Positions 23,870 to 36,778 are shown, numbered from the stretch's first letter. The stretch is DNA of 64,000 nt from Druceiella hillmani (GCA_039881145.1 JAYKKI010000126.1:4434001-4498000); one strand, 5' to 3'. Notes: generated by a model from the letters alone, not told the origin. Numbers and translations are program-made.

Positions 23870-25235
23870 AAATTTGCCATAGTTTCACTAATTTCTATGT
23901 CGTTGTTAATAAAATAATGGGCTGAAAGAAAATGGTATTCTGAAAATCAAAAGGAATTCAGCTAGGAGTTGATCACAACCAGCGAGCGATAACTCTTTCA
24001 GTAGTAAAAGAAAAATGTTGAAAAATCAATTAGTTGATTGGAAATTGTTTGTTACAATTTTATAAATTTGTATGTAGTACAAAATATATTCTAAAAATAA
24101 GATGAATTCAGCCAGACGTCGACGCCAACAAAGAATAGGCAAATGACAAAGAACGAAAACAATGTAACAAATTAATTGGTTGCACGAACGACAGTCACTA
24201 TTTCATGAATTTTTTTTACTAAATGTTAATACTACAAAAACAACAGTCTAGAAGGGAAGGAAATTTAAATTAATTTAGTAAGTGGTAAATAAAAATTAAT
24301 TTAGTAAGTGGTAAATCAGTATATAATGATGAAATAAAAACACCGATAATTTATTAACCGGTTATTAAATGTTTGTTATATATCAACGAATTTGAATATT
24401 AGCATTAAAGAAACAACCAAGGAATAAAAAAGTGATTCTGAAAATTAAAATGAAGTTATCTAGATTTTAATCTTAAACAGTGGAAGGTCAACAAGGAACG
24501 AAAGAAAAATGTAGACTAATTCAATAGTACATTGTACAAAGAGCAGTTCCAAATTAAAATTAAAAACAAAAAAATTGTGTTTTTGTACTATATAACTTAA
24601 CCACGAATGGTCATTAAATAGTACAGTAAAAATGGCGGACAACAATTTAATTTTTTACATAAAAATTTACTATAATTTCAGAAACTCGTATGGCGATATT
24701 ACGCAAACGACGTTTTAAGTGAAAGGAAAATTCTACAAATTAAATTGAATTCAGCAAGGAATGAGTCTGCAAAGAATGAATAGTCATTAAATGGTGAAAT
24801 AAAAATATCATATAAACAAATTCATTGATTAAACGAACGTCATTGTTTCGCATATTTGTATGTGGGTATTAAAAAAAAACAACGGTTTGAACGAAAGGAA
24901 ATTCTGCAAATAAAATAGAATTTAGCAAATAATTAGTCATAAACGATGAATGGTTAATGAAGGGTGAAATAAAAACATCGTAAAACAAATTCTTTGCTTA
25001 CACGAACTTTTGTCACAGTTTCAATATTAGTATGTTGATATTAACAAAACAACGGTTTTAACGAAAGGAAATTCTACAAATTAAATGGAATTTAGCAAAT
25101 AATTAATCATAAACGATAATGTTCAAAGAAGGGTGAAATAAAAACACAGAAAGACAAATTATTTGGTTGTATGAACGTCTGTCACAGTTTCAATATTAGT
25201 ATCTTGATATTGACAAAACAACGGTTTGGAAAGGA
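23870..25235 (+). repeat. Decaying tandem array, period about 170 bp
   Basis: The cleanest units start with gaaaggaaattctac-aaat at 24,721, 24,893 and 25,063. Each contains gaattcagcaa, gtgaaataaaaaca, acgaacgtctgtcac and aaaacaacggttt. Leftward, the same landmarks recur with more and more changes (for example ttggttgcacgaacgac at 24,178 and gaattcagc at 24,107 and 23,954). About eight units are traceable. No coding potential. Confidence 0.75.
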
Positions 25236-25239
25236 GTAA

Positions 25240-25985
25240 AAGGAATCTTTGCAAAGATCTGTTTTCAACATCACGATGATGTGAAAACTTTATTTTCACC
25301 CCCTGGAAAATGAAGAAATACCCCATTGTTAACAAAAAATAGAGCTTTCTGCCGGGAGTTATAGTCTTTCGACAAAGTTATTTACTGTTAAAATTTGTGA
25401 GAATGAGAGTGGGTAGGATTGTATTGATATCGTATGTATTTACTTTGTTTACATTCAATCATTGGGTTTTAACCGCAAAATTAATTTGAAAATTAGAGTC
25501 TACCATTTGTTTAGGTTTCTACCGTTAGCTAGTTAAAATTTATCTAAGGACTCGAAATTACCTCCATTGTATATGCGAGTTAAACTGCTGAATACATTTT
25601 AAAAATAATTAGGTATTAATTAAGGTATTTAAAATTCATCTGAAAATGTAATTTCTATCAAATTATTCAGTAGATTCGCTTCTTGGTTGGATTCCCGTGA
25701 CTTTGCGTCTATTTTATTAATTTTTTACAATCTTGATTGCAGTCTCTTATTGTGTATTTTGTTAATAACTAAGGGTAATTTAATTAATCTAAAATTAACT
25801 ATTCATGAAAGACTGGTATTTATGTAAATAATTTGATGTTAGGTAAATAAATGGAATCTGCAAAATGGAGGAAAAGCTGAAATGTACCAAAAGCTATTCA
25901 TAAAAATATCTTGCTATAGAACAGGAAGATAATTAAATTTCAAATTCTATCTTCGCAAAACATGCTATGGGTAAATGTACATCTT
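25240..25985. other. AT-rich DNA, no gene seen
   Basis: Nothing recognised. Confidence 0.5.
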
Positions 25986-25999
25986 TCCATAGTAATCTA

Positions 26000-26125
26000 C
26001 ATGCAGTGCTCGTGTTGGGGCGCGCTCACAGCGGGCACAAATTGGATCACGCCCGCTTGAAGCGGCTTTAATGAAACGGGCCCCTGTGTGTCACCTGCCT
26101 TGATGACGGGCACGGGGAAGCTTAT
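26000..26125. promoter_or_regulatory. GC-rich patch, unassigned
   Basis: A short island (ggggcgcgctcacagcgggc, cacgcccgcttgaagcggct) in AT-rich DNA. It contains the inverted pair gcccgctt/aagcggct. Regulatory DNA is possible, and it has no frame of its own. Confidence 0.3.
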
Positions 26126-26803
26126 TCTGTAACAAAATTCTATTTTATGGTGTACATTTTTCACTTTTTTCAATAGAATAATAAATTCTTGCGAATGGTC
26201 TTGGATTAATAATATTGGGCGGTGATTTTGGGAAAATGTTTGAAAGTTAGATGGGTACATTTTCAAATTATTAAGATACACCGATGTATGGGATATTCAC
26301 AAAAATCTCAAAATAATTTGCAATAAAATAATGATAAATTTAAAAGGTTTTTTTGGGATCCTGGAAAGAAATTGTTAAAAATATAGCGGAAGAAATCATA
26401 AATTCAGGTTTTTGTTTAATAATTAACCGTTCTTATTTGATGGAGTAAATTGCTAATAAAAAAGAAACGAAAGGTTTACCAAAACGTTTCTGTAAACATG
26501 GAATGAATAATGGAAAAATTGAGAAACAGTAAAAAACTTAGGTTTTTTGCCTTATTCTAACAATAATTATTTATCGCGGCATTTCTTTGTTCAGTAATAA
26601 GGCAACTTGAAAGTGGAAAATTATAACTGTAATAAGAATTTCAGTTATTAAACTAAGTGTAGTGTATTATACTAAATACATATACATGATTATTTTTTTA
26701 TTAGACTTAATATAATTAATATTTAATATAACATGTTGTAGAACAACAAAGGAAGTCGGCGTATACAAATAAATTTATGTGAGTGTTATTTATATGAATA
26801 ATA

Positions 26804-26914
26804 TTTATATTTTAGTTTTCACCTTCAGTGTATATTACAATTAACCAATTTATGTCTGCGATGAGATCTTTTTCCACACTGGATCATAGCCAAATGGCTG
26901 TTTTAGAAATTTCA
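26804..26914 (+). pseudogene. Exon-like or transposon fragment, copy A (BESS-like)
   Basis: After a T-rich run ending in ttttag (AG at 26,814-26,815), the frame reads SVYITINQFMSAMRSFSTLD and continues open to about 26,990. Copy B at 27,759-27,868 is about 87% identical. The core FMSAMRSF-x-x-x-D-x-x-Q-x-x-x-L-E-I-S is loosely like the BESS motif that ends MADF-type proteins. These occur both as host regulators and in Harbinger-type transposons. Most differences from copy B change the amino acid, so there is no sign of selection on the protein. Confidence 0.35.
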
Positions 26915-27594
26915 ATAGGAATATACAATATCGAGTGTATTTATATTACTTTCTCAAATTTTCCATATATTTTGAGATTTGAATCAAGTTAACTTGTAAA
27001 TATACATCACTAATATTTACGAGATTATTCCTAATTTCGTTCATAGAATTTAAATAATAAATTGGCTACAAAAGATAAATATATAATTTGGAAATTATTG
27101 TGCTAATAAATAAAAAATAATGTTTATGGTAGATAGATGAGAAACGTACAAATATTTATTCCATTTTTCGGTATTTTATTGCTAAAATATTTACTTGTAT
27201 TTTATTTAATTGCGCTAAAATTTGTTTAACTGACACTGAAAATGCGATTACGTACTCTACAATATTTTTTTGAACTCATCTATAATGTCTTGTTCAATAT
27301 CATATTTATTTTTTGATAATATTAACACACGGCAGATGTACCATAATCAGTCTTTGCTATTTTAACCAGCAAATAATTCTTTTAGTTTGTACTGTTAATG
27401 AATTTAGTTTTTTTTCCATATAATTCTTAATTTTTTACATCACGATAAGTTTGACAAGTCTTATGACAGATGTCAGACGGCCGCTCAATTCTTGTTTACC
27501 TTTAATACTTTTTTAGATATTGAACTATTATTTTAAAATAATAAAACGGTGATAGTGTGAACTTAAATTACATAAAAAAATGTCATTCGTGTTA

Positions 27595-27690
27595 CAGAAT
27601 AGCCCCCACGAGGACGCGCGCTGTACGGAGGAGCCGTATGTCGCGTTTCTATCTTCCGCACCGTTTCCACGAGCCATGTTCACACTGCAA
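27595..27690. other. GC-rich islet between the two exon-like copies
   Basis: cccccacgaggacgcgcgct and a small hairpin tacgg-aggag-ccgta. Unassigned; could be an exon remnant or regulatory DNA. Confidence 0.25.
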
Positions 27691-27758
27691 TTTTTGCGAT
27701 TGAAATATTGTTTTACCCTTTCTTAAATGATATTTTATGCAGACCCCTTCTTTATATT

Positions 27759-27868
27759 TATATTTCAGTTTTCACCTTCAGTGTATAATACAATTAACCA
27801 ATTTATGTCCGCGATGAGATCTTTTTTCACAATTGATCATAACCAAAAAGTTGTTTTAGAAATTTCTC
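27759..27868 (+). pseudogene. Exon-like or transposon fragment, copy B (BESS-like)
   Basis: It begins after tatttcag (AG at 27,767-27,768), a better acceptor than copy A has. It reads SVYNTINQFMSAMRSFFTID and on to a stop at 27,907. The size and position of the shared block, starting right after an acceptor-like AG in both copies, suggest a duplicated terminal exon. A dispersed repeat carrying the same ORF is equally possible. Confidence 0.35.
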
Positions 27869-28289
27869 AGATACCTAATATGTGTAGACTGCCAGTATTT
27901 CAAAAATAATTTTAAGTTTATGCAGGTTTGTTCCGATATATCGTCTTTAAAGTTCACGTTTTTAAATAACAGAACAAGTTAAAAATAATATTTATAGAAA
28001 CTGAAATGTCATTAGAAAGAACAATTCAAAACATTAAGATCATATTATCTTTACCATATTCAAATTCAGAGCATTATCCTTACCGCATTCAAAATTAGAA
28101 ATATGTTGCGTTATGGTAATTTATGTACCTAATTGTAACGTAAATGTGGCTAGGGGTAATTATTATTAACACTCAGCGTATCGAGCGGTTATAATCTATA
28201 AACCTGCTTACTATTATGAAAAAAAACTGTAAAGACGACATTTTAAAGATCTTTATTAATATTTAATACAGCCCTTGCTTTTCACATTC

Positions 28290-28545
28290 TGTGGATTTTT
28301 GAAGTAAAACTTCTTCAGTCGCACCTGCGCCCTTTTTCTGAGTAGTCAACGAAACTGAATCGTGAGGTTCTGGTCGGTGATGTTAAATCGGGTAAACTCG
28401 GCTCTCTTCGGCAAAGGCCGAGCGAGTTCACTGTCTAACAATGAATGTGTTCTTTCAAGAATTACGTTCTATTTTTGAATTAATGTTTTATTTGAGTATA
28501 ATTTAATATAATACGCATATGTTATTTTTGTATTTTAACTTTCGT
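28290..28545 (+). mobile_element. Dispersed repeat, family B, copy 1
   Basis: It contains ggtcggtgatgttaaatcgg, gtaaactcggctc, ccgagcgagttc, tctaacaatga, aagaattacgttctat and taatataatacgcatatg. The same landmarks in the same order occur at 33,765-34,105, so this is an interspersed family. It has no protein and a moderately GC-rich head. Confidence 0.7.
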
Positions 28546-28956
28546 TTTGAAAATTTCCAGCATACACAGCACGGTTGTGGTCTTAAGCACAAATCAATTT
28601 TTTAAAATTGTCTATAGAAAGTTGAAAGTTACTTATTAAAACATGTATGATGAATTAATTCTCCGAATATTTGTAATACAATTATTACAATAACAATTTT
28701 TTAAGGAATCGTTTCCTAATTTTGCCCGTAAACAATTAGATTAAAATGTACTAGTTGATGAAAAATAAAAGATATAATTAATGAATATATCTGTAAATAA
28801 GTTAAGTGATCATTTTAAATAATTTTTATGAGGCTCTGCTGATTGTAAAGCGTGCGGTGTGATCGCAGCGCCATTTCACAATTCAGTTCTTTGTCTATTT
28901 ATTCATCTATCGCCTTTATCTTTTTTTCATTTCGATGTAATTATTTCCATCGTCTG

Positions 28957-29305
28957 GGGACAATCTGGCCGTGTGTCATATGCATTCATTCCAGGATCAG
29001 TACGCGGAATCGCCGGTAGTTACAATAAATAAAAAATTTTGTTTTTTTCTGGGAACGCGGTCGCGACCATTTTTTTTTTGAAGTGGTTGAAGATTTTTAG
29101 CAATGCAATTATTTTTAAGGGAAAACAAATATCGAAGTCTCTCGTGAAGCACGTTCAATGGACTGTATACACTGTCAATATTTTAAACATAAAAATCTGG
29201 GGACGGTAAAATAAATAATGTCGGGACAATCTGGCTGTGTGTCATACACATTCATTCCAGGATCAGTACAGAAGTATCTCGTGACGCAAATTCAATGGAT
29301 TGATG
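28957..29305 (+). repeat. Direct repeat about 265 bp apart
   Basis: gggacaatctggccgtgtgt plus cattcattccaggatcagta occurs at 28,957 and 29,223. A second shared block (tctcgtgaagca-ttcaatgga) follows at 29,140 and 29,277. This is a diverged partial tandem duplication. Confidence 0.7.
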
Positions 29306-29309
29306 GATT

Positions 29310-30910
29310 GCAACTAACGCTTTTTTATTATAAGTCTCAAAGTAAAGGTAATATTACTTTAACAACTTCGACGACATCTTAATTCTTTATGCAACCGGAT
29401 GTATCGATATCACCGAGTAATAGTCGATTATTAAGTAATTTCCATTGTGGAATAAAGCACCTAAAGGTAAGTTTGGCGGATATATAAGCATTGAGATTTG
29501 AGAGTTATAATATGTTAGAGACATTTGAAATGCGTATTGCTGAAAATATGGCTAAAAATACAGTGCTTCGCAAATAGGTGCAAGTCTATTATAATTTAGA
29601 AAGTTGAACCCACAAAGTAGAACAGTAAATTAATTTATAAACTTAGACCTGGAAGTTATAGGAACGAAATATATTAGCCCAGTACAGCGTACATCAATTT
29701 AAAAATATAAGTGTAGTCGTTTTGTTTAAATATCATTATATAATTTTACATTAAAAAGAAATAAAATTTCTTATGTACTGATTTAAAATTTAAAAATAAG
29801 TGGGAATATGAAATTGTAATTATTTTTAAGTTACAATGTTATACCTGTAATAAATTTTTAGGCCAAACAATTTAATTAGTGTCGGCAGTTTATCAAAAAA
29901 ATATTCTTTTCTTCAATATTTTTTTCACTATCGATATGATAATTAAGGCTTTATAGTTACGTTTAATTTTTATTGTTTTAAATTTTTGAATAATGGATTT
30001 ATTAACATTTACGTAGGTACTGCAATATCCGCATAAAAGAATTCAAGTAATTCAAATTGTACAGTCCAATTTGATAAATTTAAAATCCTGAAAACAAACA
30101 ATTTATAATAATTATATTTATACATCCGGAAACTTATTGTTTATTTTAATTTTTTAAACATTAGGAGGAAGTAACCATAAAGATTTAGTTGGCTTAAGAT
30201 AGTTGTTCCTGTATTTTTTTTTGAGGGCTGTTTGTACCAAAACTAAACGTTACATAATTTTTAATTTATGATAAGTTAGATGTTTATACTTTGAATAATA
30301 TATAAAAAATTCAGCGAATATCGTCAAAAATGCGTTTTACACAACAATTACCCTAATTTAAATATATCTTCTATAGACCGTTTTCGCGACATAAAACAGA
30401 ATACAATAGAAAAACTGTAACAATAGGCATAATACAGTATTGAGAGTTCTTGTAGATTTTTACGTTGTCTACAATATTTTGGTAAATTATTTTAATGTAG
30501 CTCTAATGGTTTAATCGTAAAATTCAAGAATACACTCTGAATATTTTGACTCGACCCTTAAGTTGTTATTACTTAATACGTTCCAAAGATAATTTATATA
30601 CCCAATATTCATTTAAATACTAACTATAGTATATTTACGTCAATCGGAAAAGCTATTTATGGACCAAAGATTGAAAAACCAAAAAAGGCAAAGCTTTCCT
30701 TTTTATTGACAAGAATGTTAATAAATTAATTAAACATGATCTAAATCGATAAGTGTGACAGAAAATTCAAATCTTCAAGTACTTAAAGATGTAAAGTTAA
30801 AAACACCTTTGTTATATCTACGTTAATTAATATTCGTATTTTTTAAAATTTTGTTAAGTGCATTTTGATTTTCGTTTCTAACTGATTCAAAACATTGCTC
30901 TACACCAAAA
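29310..30910. other. AT-rich DNA, no gene seen
   Basis: No motif or repeat partner found. Confidence 0.5.
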
Positions 30911-30913
30911 AGT

Positions 30914-31342
30914 ACGTTGATTTTTTAATAACTTTCATTGTGGTTATTTCATGTAATAATTAAATTGATAATGTATTAGAATACTGGCATAAGAGTTTGA
31001 CTATAGCACTTATCAATTCTTGGTCGACTAATCATGGTTTATAATATTAAGACTTGCGTTGATTTTTTAATAACTTTCGTTGTGGTGTTTTGATGTAATA
31101 GTTAAATAGTTTATGTATTAGAATACTGGCATAATAGTTTGACTATAGTACTTATCAATTCTTGGTCGACTGATTATGATTAATAATATTAAGATTCACA
31201 TTGATTTTTTAATAACTTTCATTGTGGTTATTTGATGTAATAGTTAGATAGATAATGTATTAGAATACTGGCATAATAGTTTGACTATAGCACTTATCAA
31301 TTCTTGGTCGACTGATAATGATTTATAATATTAAGACTCATA
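30914..31342 (+). repeat. 142-bp tandem repeat, three copies
   Basis: ttgattttttaataactttc begins at 30,917, 31,059 and 31,201. Each unit has agaatactggcataatagtt, tgactatagcacttatcaat and ttcttggtcgact. Identity is about 90%. No frame is kept open. Confidence 0.9.
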
Positions 31343-31370
31343 ACTAGTTGAAATATTGCCCGACATCTAT

Positions 31371-31398
31371 TTTGACGTAACACTAGTGTTACGTCAAA
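31371..31398. promoter_or_regulatory. Perfect 28-bp palindrome with two CRE-type half-sites
   Basis: tttgacgtaacact joined to its exact reverse complement. Each arm holds TGACGTAA, a recognised bZIP (CRE/PAR-type) half-site form. It sits just after the 142-bp array. It could be a bZIP site or only a cruciform-prone repeat. Confidence 0.5.
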
Positions 31399-31404
31399 TA
31401 CGTA

Positions 31405-33175
31405 TTCATTTATTGATTTTATCGGAGTATACATGTTTTATGATTTTTCTGATGAAAAATCTTATCGAGTGAGTCATCAAGAGTACATTAATGAAGGGGG
31501 GACAAAAAATTGATGTTCAAAACTGTCTTTGTTTTTTCCTGCAGAATTGACATGTTGACAACTTCGTCTGTATATATTCCGCTGTTACGAATTTCCGGAA
31601 TGACATGCAGTAGCGAACACGGAGGAAATATTTGGAAGCATTCCATCGAAGGTCCGTGATTTTCTTTAGCAAGGATTCGTTAAAATGTTAAGGACAAAGC
31701 GGGAAATAATTACTTTCTTACTATTAGCATTTATTTTCAAATTATAAAATATTTACGTTTCAGTCCAATACAGAATGAATTAAGTGAAATAAGTTTTCTT
31801 AATCATTTGTTATACTTATGTGGAAAGTATTTATTGATACGGTTGAATAAACCACCATGAAACAAATAATTTCCTAAAATCATGTTTAATTTAATAAATA
31901 AAAATTATTTAATAAAATTAACATTTTGAATTATACGGTGTCTTTACTTTAAATATAATTGAAAACAGTGAAGTTTTAGGTATAATTTAATTAAACAATT
32001 TGTCACGTTATCATTATATTAAATTATAATGTTACCCAACATTTTAGAGCAACCCATTTCTGTCATAGCTACAAGAGAGCAACCTCCGCTCTGTCACATA
32101 CTTTTTCTTCATATTCACTTCTAACTTTCTTTCTATAATAGTTTATTATATATATTTGGGTTTTTCTCAGACATCTCAGTTTAGGGTTTCATTAGAGATA
32201 TTTATAACGATTGAATTTCTGTGATGGGCAATTATTTCTATTTAAATTTGCAATTATTTTTATTTCAAGGCACAATCCCAATAGAAATGTTGGGATTTAC
32301 CTGAAATAAACCTAAATTCATGGAGGGTTTCCTGAATATAAGCGTAATATTCTTACATAACTTAAGTTAGATGCCAAAATCAGCTAAATATCTTTTAACT
32401 TGGAGCTCTATCAAGTTTGTGTTTTAAAAAAACTTCTGGTTCTTTCGAAAAATTCTGGTTTCCAAAAGAAGTTATTTTCTGGCTCATCGGTGCTAGTAAG
32501 AAAAACTTCTTTTGGGCCAAGTATTGTAGACCCAGTTCGGATTTGCATTTATTTTTTTTATGGATTTGAAGTGTCCGGAAATCAGAATCATAGCTGTGCT
32601 TATTTTGGCACCTTCCGCCCAGTGCAAATTATAATGGTTCAAAACATAAATATTTCGAAAGGATAAATATTTTTTTTGCCATTTTTTAGGGATAATGATC
32701 GTTTATATTGATTATGTCTAAAGTATGTTGTCTAGTTCTCTATAAATCACACACACTACTCTGACTCCTAATTAATATTATTTTGTATATCTTAGTTACT
32801 TAGATAAGTGTAAGTTTTGAATTATTCTGACAGATGAACTTTTTTATTATTTCTTTTTTTAAATGTCAACAAGTTATTCTTTTTTTTAACATATATTTTT
32901 GTTGCCAGTTCTGTCACACTACATATCTATGTCAGATTATCGAATTACTGTTATATGGAAACACATTGCAAATTATAAAATAAAGTTATTATATGACCCC
33001 ATTTGTGTGTTTAGTGTCTTGCATACATTGCTCCTCCACGTCGACTTTAACAACTCCAATATTCACGATATTGTGAAGTGTAGCTAGAGATATTGACGTA
33101 TATGCAAACATTATATACTCGTCTACGTATATTATGTATTACAAATGCGCAATAGAATCTTATCTGTATTGGATA
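31405..33175. other. AT-rich DNA; one inverted repeat at 32,462-32,514
   Basis: ccaaaagaagtt pairs with aacttcttttgg across a 25-base loop, with ttttct and agaaaa extending the stem. No gene signal elsewhere. Confidence 0.45.
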
Positions 33176-33179
33176 TATA

Positions 33180-33204
33180 CATACATATAAACACACACAC
33201 ACAT
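33180..33204. repeat. Short (CA)n tract
   Basis: acatacatataaacacacacacacat, a minor microsatellite. Confidence 0.8.
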
Positions 33205-33240
33205 GTTTAGTAAGTTAGTATCTTTGCTGAAGGCACACTA

Positions 33241-33254
33241 GTTTCCATGGCAAC
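33241..33254. promoter_or_regulatory. RFX X-box-like site
   Basis: gtttccatggcaac has the two inverted halves GTTTCC and GGCAAC with a two-base spacer. This differs at one position from the symmetrical X-box GTTGCCATGGCAAC bound by RFX factors. It lies at the left edge of a GC-richer 70-base patch (33,241-33,310). In animals such sites drive ciliary genes in sensory neurons, but no gene is seen next to it here. Confidence 0.5.
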
Positions 33255-33764
33255 CGACAAGCCTTGCACCGCTATGAGCGACCGTAGATACCTCTCCACT
33301 TGTAAAAGGCGTATAGTTTTATACAGTGTGTTTCAAGTCGTCTCTACTGGAGTTGAGATTTGAATATAATAATTTGGTGCGAGAATAGTTTGTTTTAATT
33401 TTGGTAACATGTGATAATAATAGGTGGTAGTCGCAAAGATGATGCTTGATGGAAAAGAAATGAAACATTCTTTAAAATAATTGAAGTGATTTACTTGTTT
33501 ATAAGACAAGTTTTACATGTTGTGTCACAAAAAAAATCTTGATGTTTGAGTTTTCTTACATAATACACGTGTCCCTTCTATATCACAATATTTTATGTAG
33601 ATACAGGTTTTTCAATCCACAAATAGCATCATATACAAAAAAAAAAAGATAATTAAAAACTTAAACGCCTTGTTAGTGAGAGTCAGAAAAGTAACAGTTT
33701 AGGAGAAATATAATGTATGAAATTAATAAAAAAAATTGTGATTGTAAATTTTTGAAGTGAAAAC

Positions 33765-34105
33765 TTCATTAAGGGCACTTCTGGGCAGTGAAATAAACTA
33801 AGCCGTCAAGTTCGGGTCGGTGACGCTGAGTCGGGTAAACTCGGCTCCCATCGGCATCGGCAAGTGAACTACTTTTTTAGACGTATCATGCGCACTTTTT
33901 GAGATATTTAATTAAATTTGAATCTAAAGTCTTTATGATATATTTCAGCTTCCATAAACCTATTGTTTCGTTCCTACGGGTAAATTCGGCTCCCTTCGCA
34001 TCACCGAGCGAGTTCTCTTTCTAACATGGAGTGCATCGTTTTAAGAATTACGTTTTATTTTTTATTAAGTTTAATATAATACGCGTATGTCATTGTATTT
34101 TACAA
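33765..34105 (+). mobile_element. Dispersed repeat, family B, copy 2
   Basis: It matches 28,290-28,545 (ggtcggtgacgctgagtcgg, gtaaactcggctcccatcgg, aagaattacgtttta, taatataatacgcgtatg). It contains an internal partial duplication: gtaaactcggctcccatcgg near 33,836 and gtaaattcggctcccttcgc near 33,980. Confidence 0.7.
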
Positions 34106-34156
34106 TATTAATCTTGCACTATTTCTGATTCGTTAAACTAATATACATTATATGAC

Positions 34157-34159
<3 letters not shown>

Positions 34160-34218
<59 letters not shown>
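34160..34218. repeat. (TA)n microsatellite
   Basis: About 59 bases of uninterrupted TA directly downstream of the family B copy. Confidence 0.95.
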
Positions 34219-34219
<1 letters not shown>

Positions 34220-35820
34220 CCCTAAATATGACGTTTTTTTGGAAAATTTGATAACGAAAAAAATTTATAAAATTGTGGTCTAAACGATACCGTGTGATAA
34301 GACATTAATCACAAAAATATTTTAAGATTGATCATAAGAATCCGGTCAGAGATGTAAAAGATCACAATAGTAGAAATTAAGCTATGCTTTGGAAAAGTTG
34401 GTTAATAGAACTTATTATGTTGTTACTTAAGTTTCGGTTATTTTTGACCTTTTGAATTCTCTTCAGTTTACAAAATTCAAACTGAGTTGTATCTAATATT
34501 GCCGTCAAAACTTTTATCATCATTGTCGTAATTATTATAATTACGTACGATAATATTACGTAAGCAGCCGCTTTACCTTGTTATGGTATTACAGAGATGG
34601 GCGTTTGAGGTCACTTGTACGATCTATTTCCGAATAGGTCTTCAAAATTCGAGAACTAGATCTTTTAATTCATTCGCTGCACCTAAATAACTATATTATT
34701 TTTTTCTCTCACACTTTCTACTTCTCTTTCCTCTTCGCTTATATCTCAATAATTAATATCCAAAAATATTTTTATAGAAATTATAAAATGGCAAATCACG
34801 TATCCGATTTTTTATTTTTTTTATGTAGCTTGTTGGGTATAGAAAATATATTTTTTTTATAATTTGAAACAATATATCTCATGGGAGGTATCTCAAGATA
34901 TATGTTGAAAAACTTGCAATAAAATATATTCTCTTCGCCTTTCTTTATTTCCAAAATGACTTTTTAAAATAACAGGATTTCTAGGTGTTTTAAATAACCG
35001 TTTAGAAACTTTGTAATCTTTTAAAGACAATTTCGGCGATTATTCTATATTTTACATTTTTTGAGAAATTTGCAATATTTTTAATACAGAAAGATATATT
35101 GGGTAACATACTTAGGTACACAAGGAAAATAATATTAATATTTAGAAATCAAAAGTACTACTTGCAAGTAACAACATACTTGTAAGTAACAAGTATAATA
35201 ATACTACATATATTTAAATTTTCTCATGTACAGTGTTTGCTGAATCCTTGTGGTGTGAGTTCTACTCTTACTTGAAAATGTCGTTTTTTATATTATATTT
35301 GTGTGTTTTATGCAACATCGCTCGCTTGGAATTTGAGAAACGGTATAATTTGCATTCTCAAAGGTCGCTTTGTTCAAAAACGTATTCAAATTGAAAATTT
35401 TCCATGATTTTTATATCGGTTCAAGAGACTGGAATACAATTGCATGTCAGTACTAGGGGACGTCATCTATTGAATTTAATGTAGTCTATGCATTATATAT
35501 ATTCTTGATTTACATGCAAAGTTTTGTTTCATTATAAAACAGTTAACGAGTTCTTCAGTAATGAACAAAGATAAAAAAAACGCAAATACCAATTTTTACA
35601 TATGTAAATTTAGAATAATACTATTGTCCGCATTTGTTTAGCACATGACCTAAATTAGAATGATTTTTGCTCACAAATGGTACAGTAAAAATATAACTTA
35701 TAAAATTAGCAATATTACAACTGCGCTAATTGTAAAATTATTAACTTATAAACCGTTTAAAAATCTATTGCAAAATATATTGCAAAATTTTTCTCCCCAA
35801 ATTAGAACACGCTTTACACG
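34220..35820. other. AT-rich DNA, no gene seen
   Basis: Nothing recognised apart from short runs of A and T. Confidence 0.5.
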
Positions 35821-35824
35821 CTCA

Positions 35825-35945
35825 CTTTAATTACGCTATCGTATATTGCATAACCATAGGAGCGTATTTCCCTTTGTAGCTCGCGTCCGCCTTCGCACAC
35901 ACGGGGTACGCAATATTGCTGATATTGAAACATCGCCTTTTAGGT
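35825..35945. promoter_or_regulatory. GC-rich patch, unassigned
   Basis: tagctcgcgtccgccttcgc and cacacacggggtacgcaata in AT-rich DNA. No frame. Confidence 0.25.
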
Positions 35946-36223
35946 TCTGCACTACCTATCGTTAAGAACCTTTCAGTATTCAATTATCGAGGGAAACTAT
36001 CAATAAGAACTTAAGATTATAGTAGCGTATATGCGACTTTGAGAGTTAAAGTAAGAAATTGAAATATAAAATAGAAACATAAATTAAAACCCACCAAAAA
36101 TGTATTTAAAACGTTGGTAATGCTGTTAGTCGCAAAAATATATACCTTCAGTTATTACGAACTTACGGATACGTTGATATCCTTATAGGGATTCAGTTTT
36201 TTCCTCTCGGAGTAATGAATCTT

Positions 36224-36292
36224 AAAAATGATCCATTTTTGAATAAAAATGATCCAATCTTGAATAAAAAATGATCCATTCTTGAATAAAAG
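36224..36292 (+). repeat. Three copies of a 24-bp unit
   Basis: aatgatccattcttgaataa repeats three times with one or two changes. Confidence 0.8.
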
Positions 36293-36670
36293 CATCAGTT
36301 AAGTAAAAGTATCTTAAAATAACAAAGACATCAGAGAAAATTAATGTCAATTTATATAGATGACAGTGATATTCATGATTAAAATAAAGCTATTTCACAT
36401 ATTTTGCGAACAATTTCCATGGAAAACAAAGCTGAATGAATGAAAGTTTAAAGATTGCATAGAATACTATGGGAGAAATTTAATTATTTATTGAAAGATA
36501 AACACGTTGGGCGTTTTATAATTTTTTTGGTAACTTATTATCGCCTAACTGGCGTCGGTAAAATGTGGCATAATGTTCCTGAAAAATAGATAAATACACA
36601 AATAACATTCTGAGTTTAGTACCTAGTAAGGTAATGCAGTACAAAATTTGAAGAATTATTGTATGTAATT

Positions 36671-36778
36671 GATGTCACAAGTTATTTCGTATTGTAGTTT
36701 TTTCTTTCTTTCTAGGCGTAATACCCATTATTACGCCTAGAAAGAAAGGAAAAACTACACTAAGAAATAACTTGTCTA

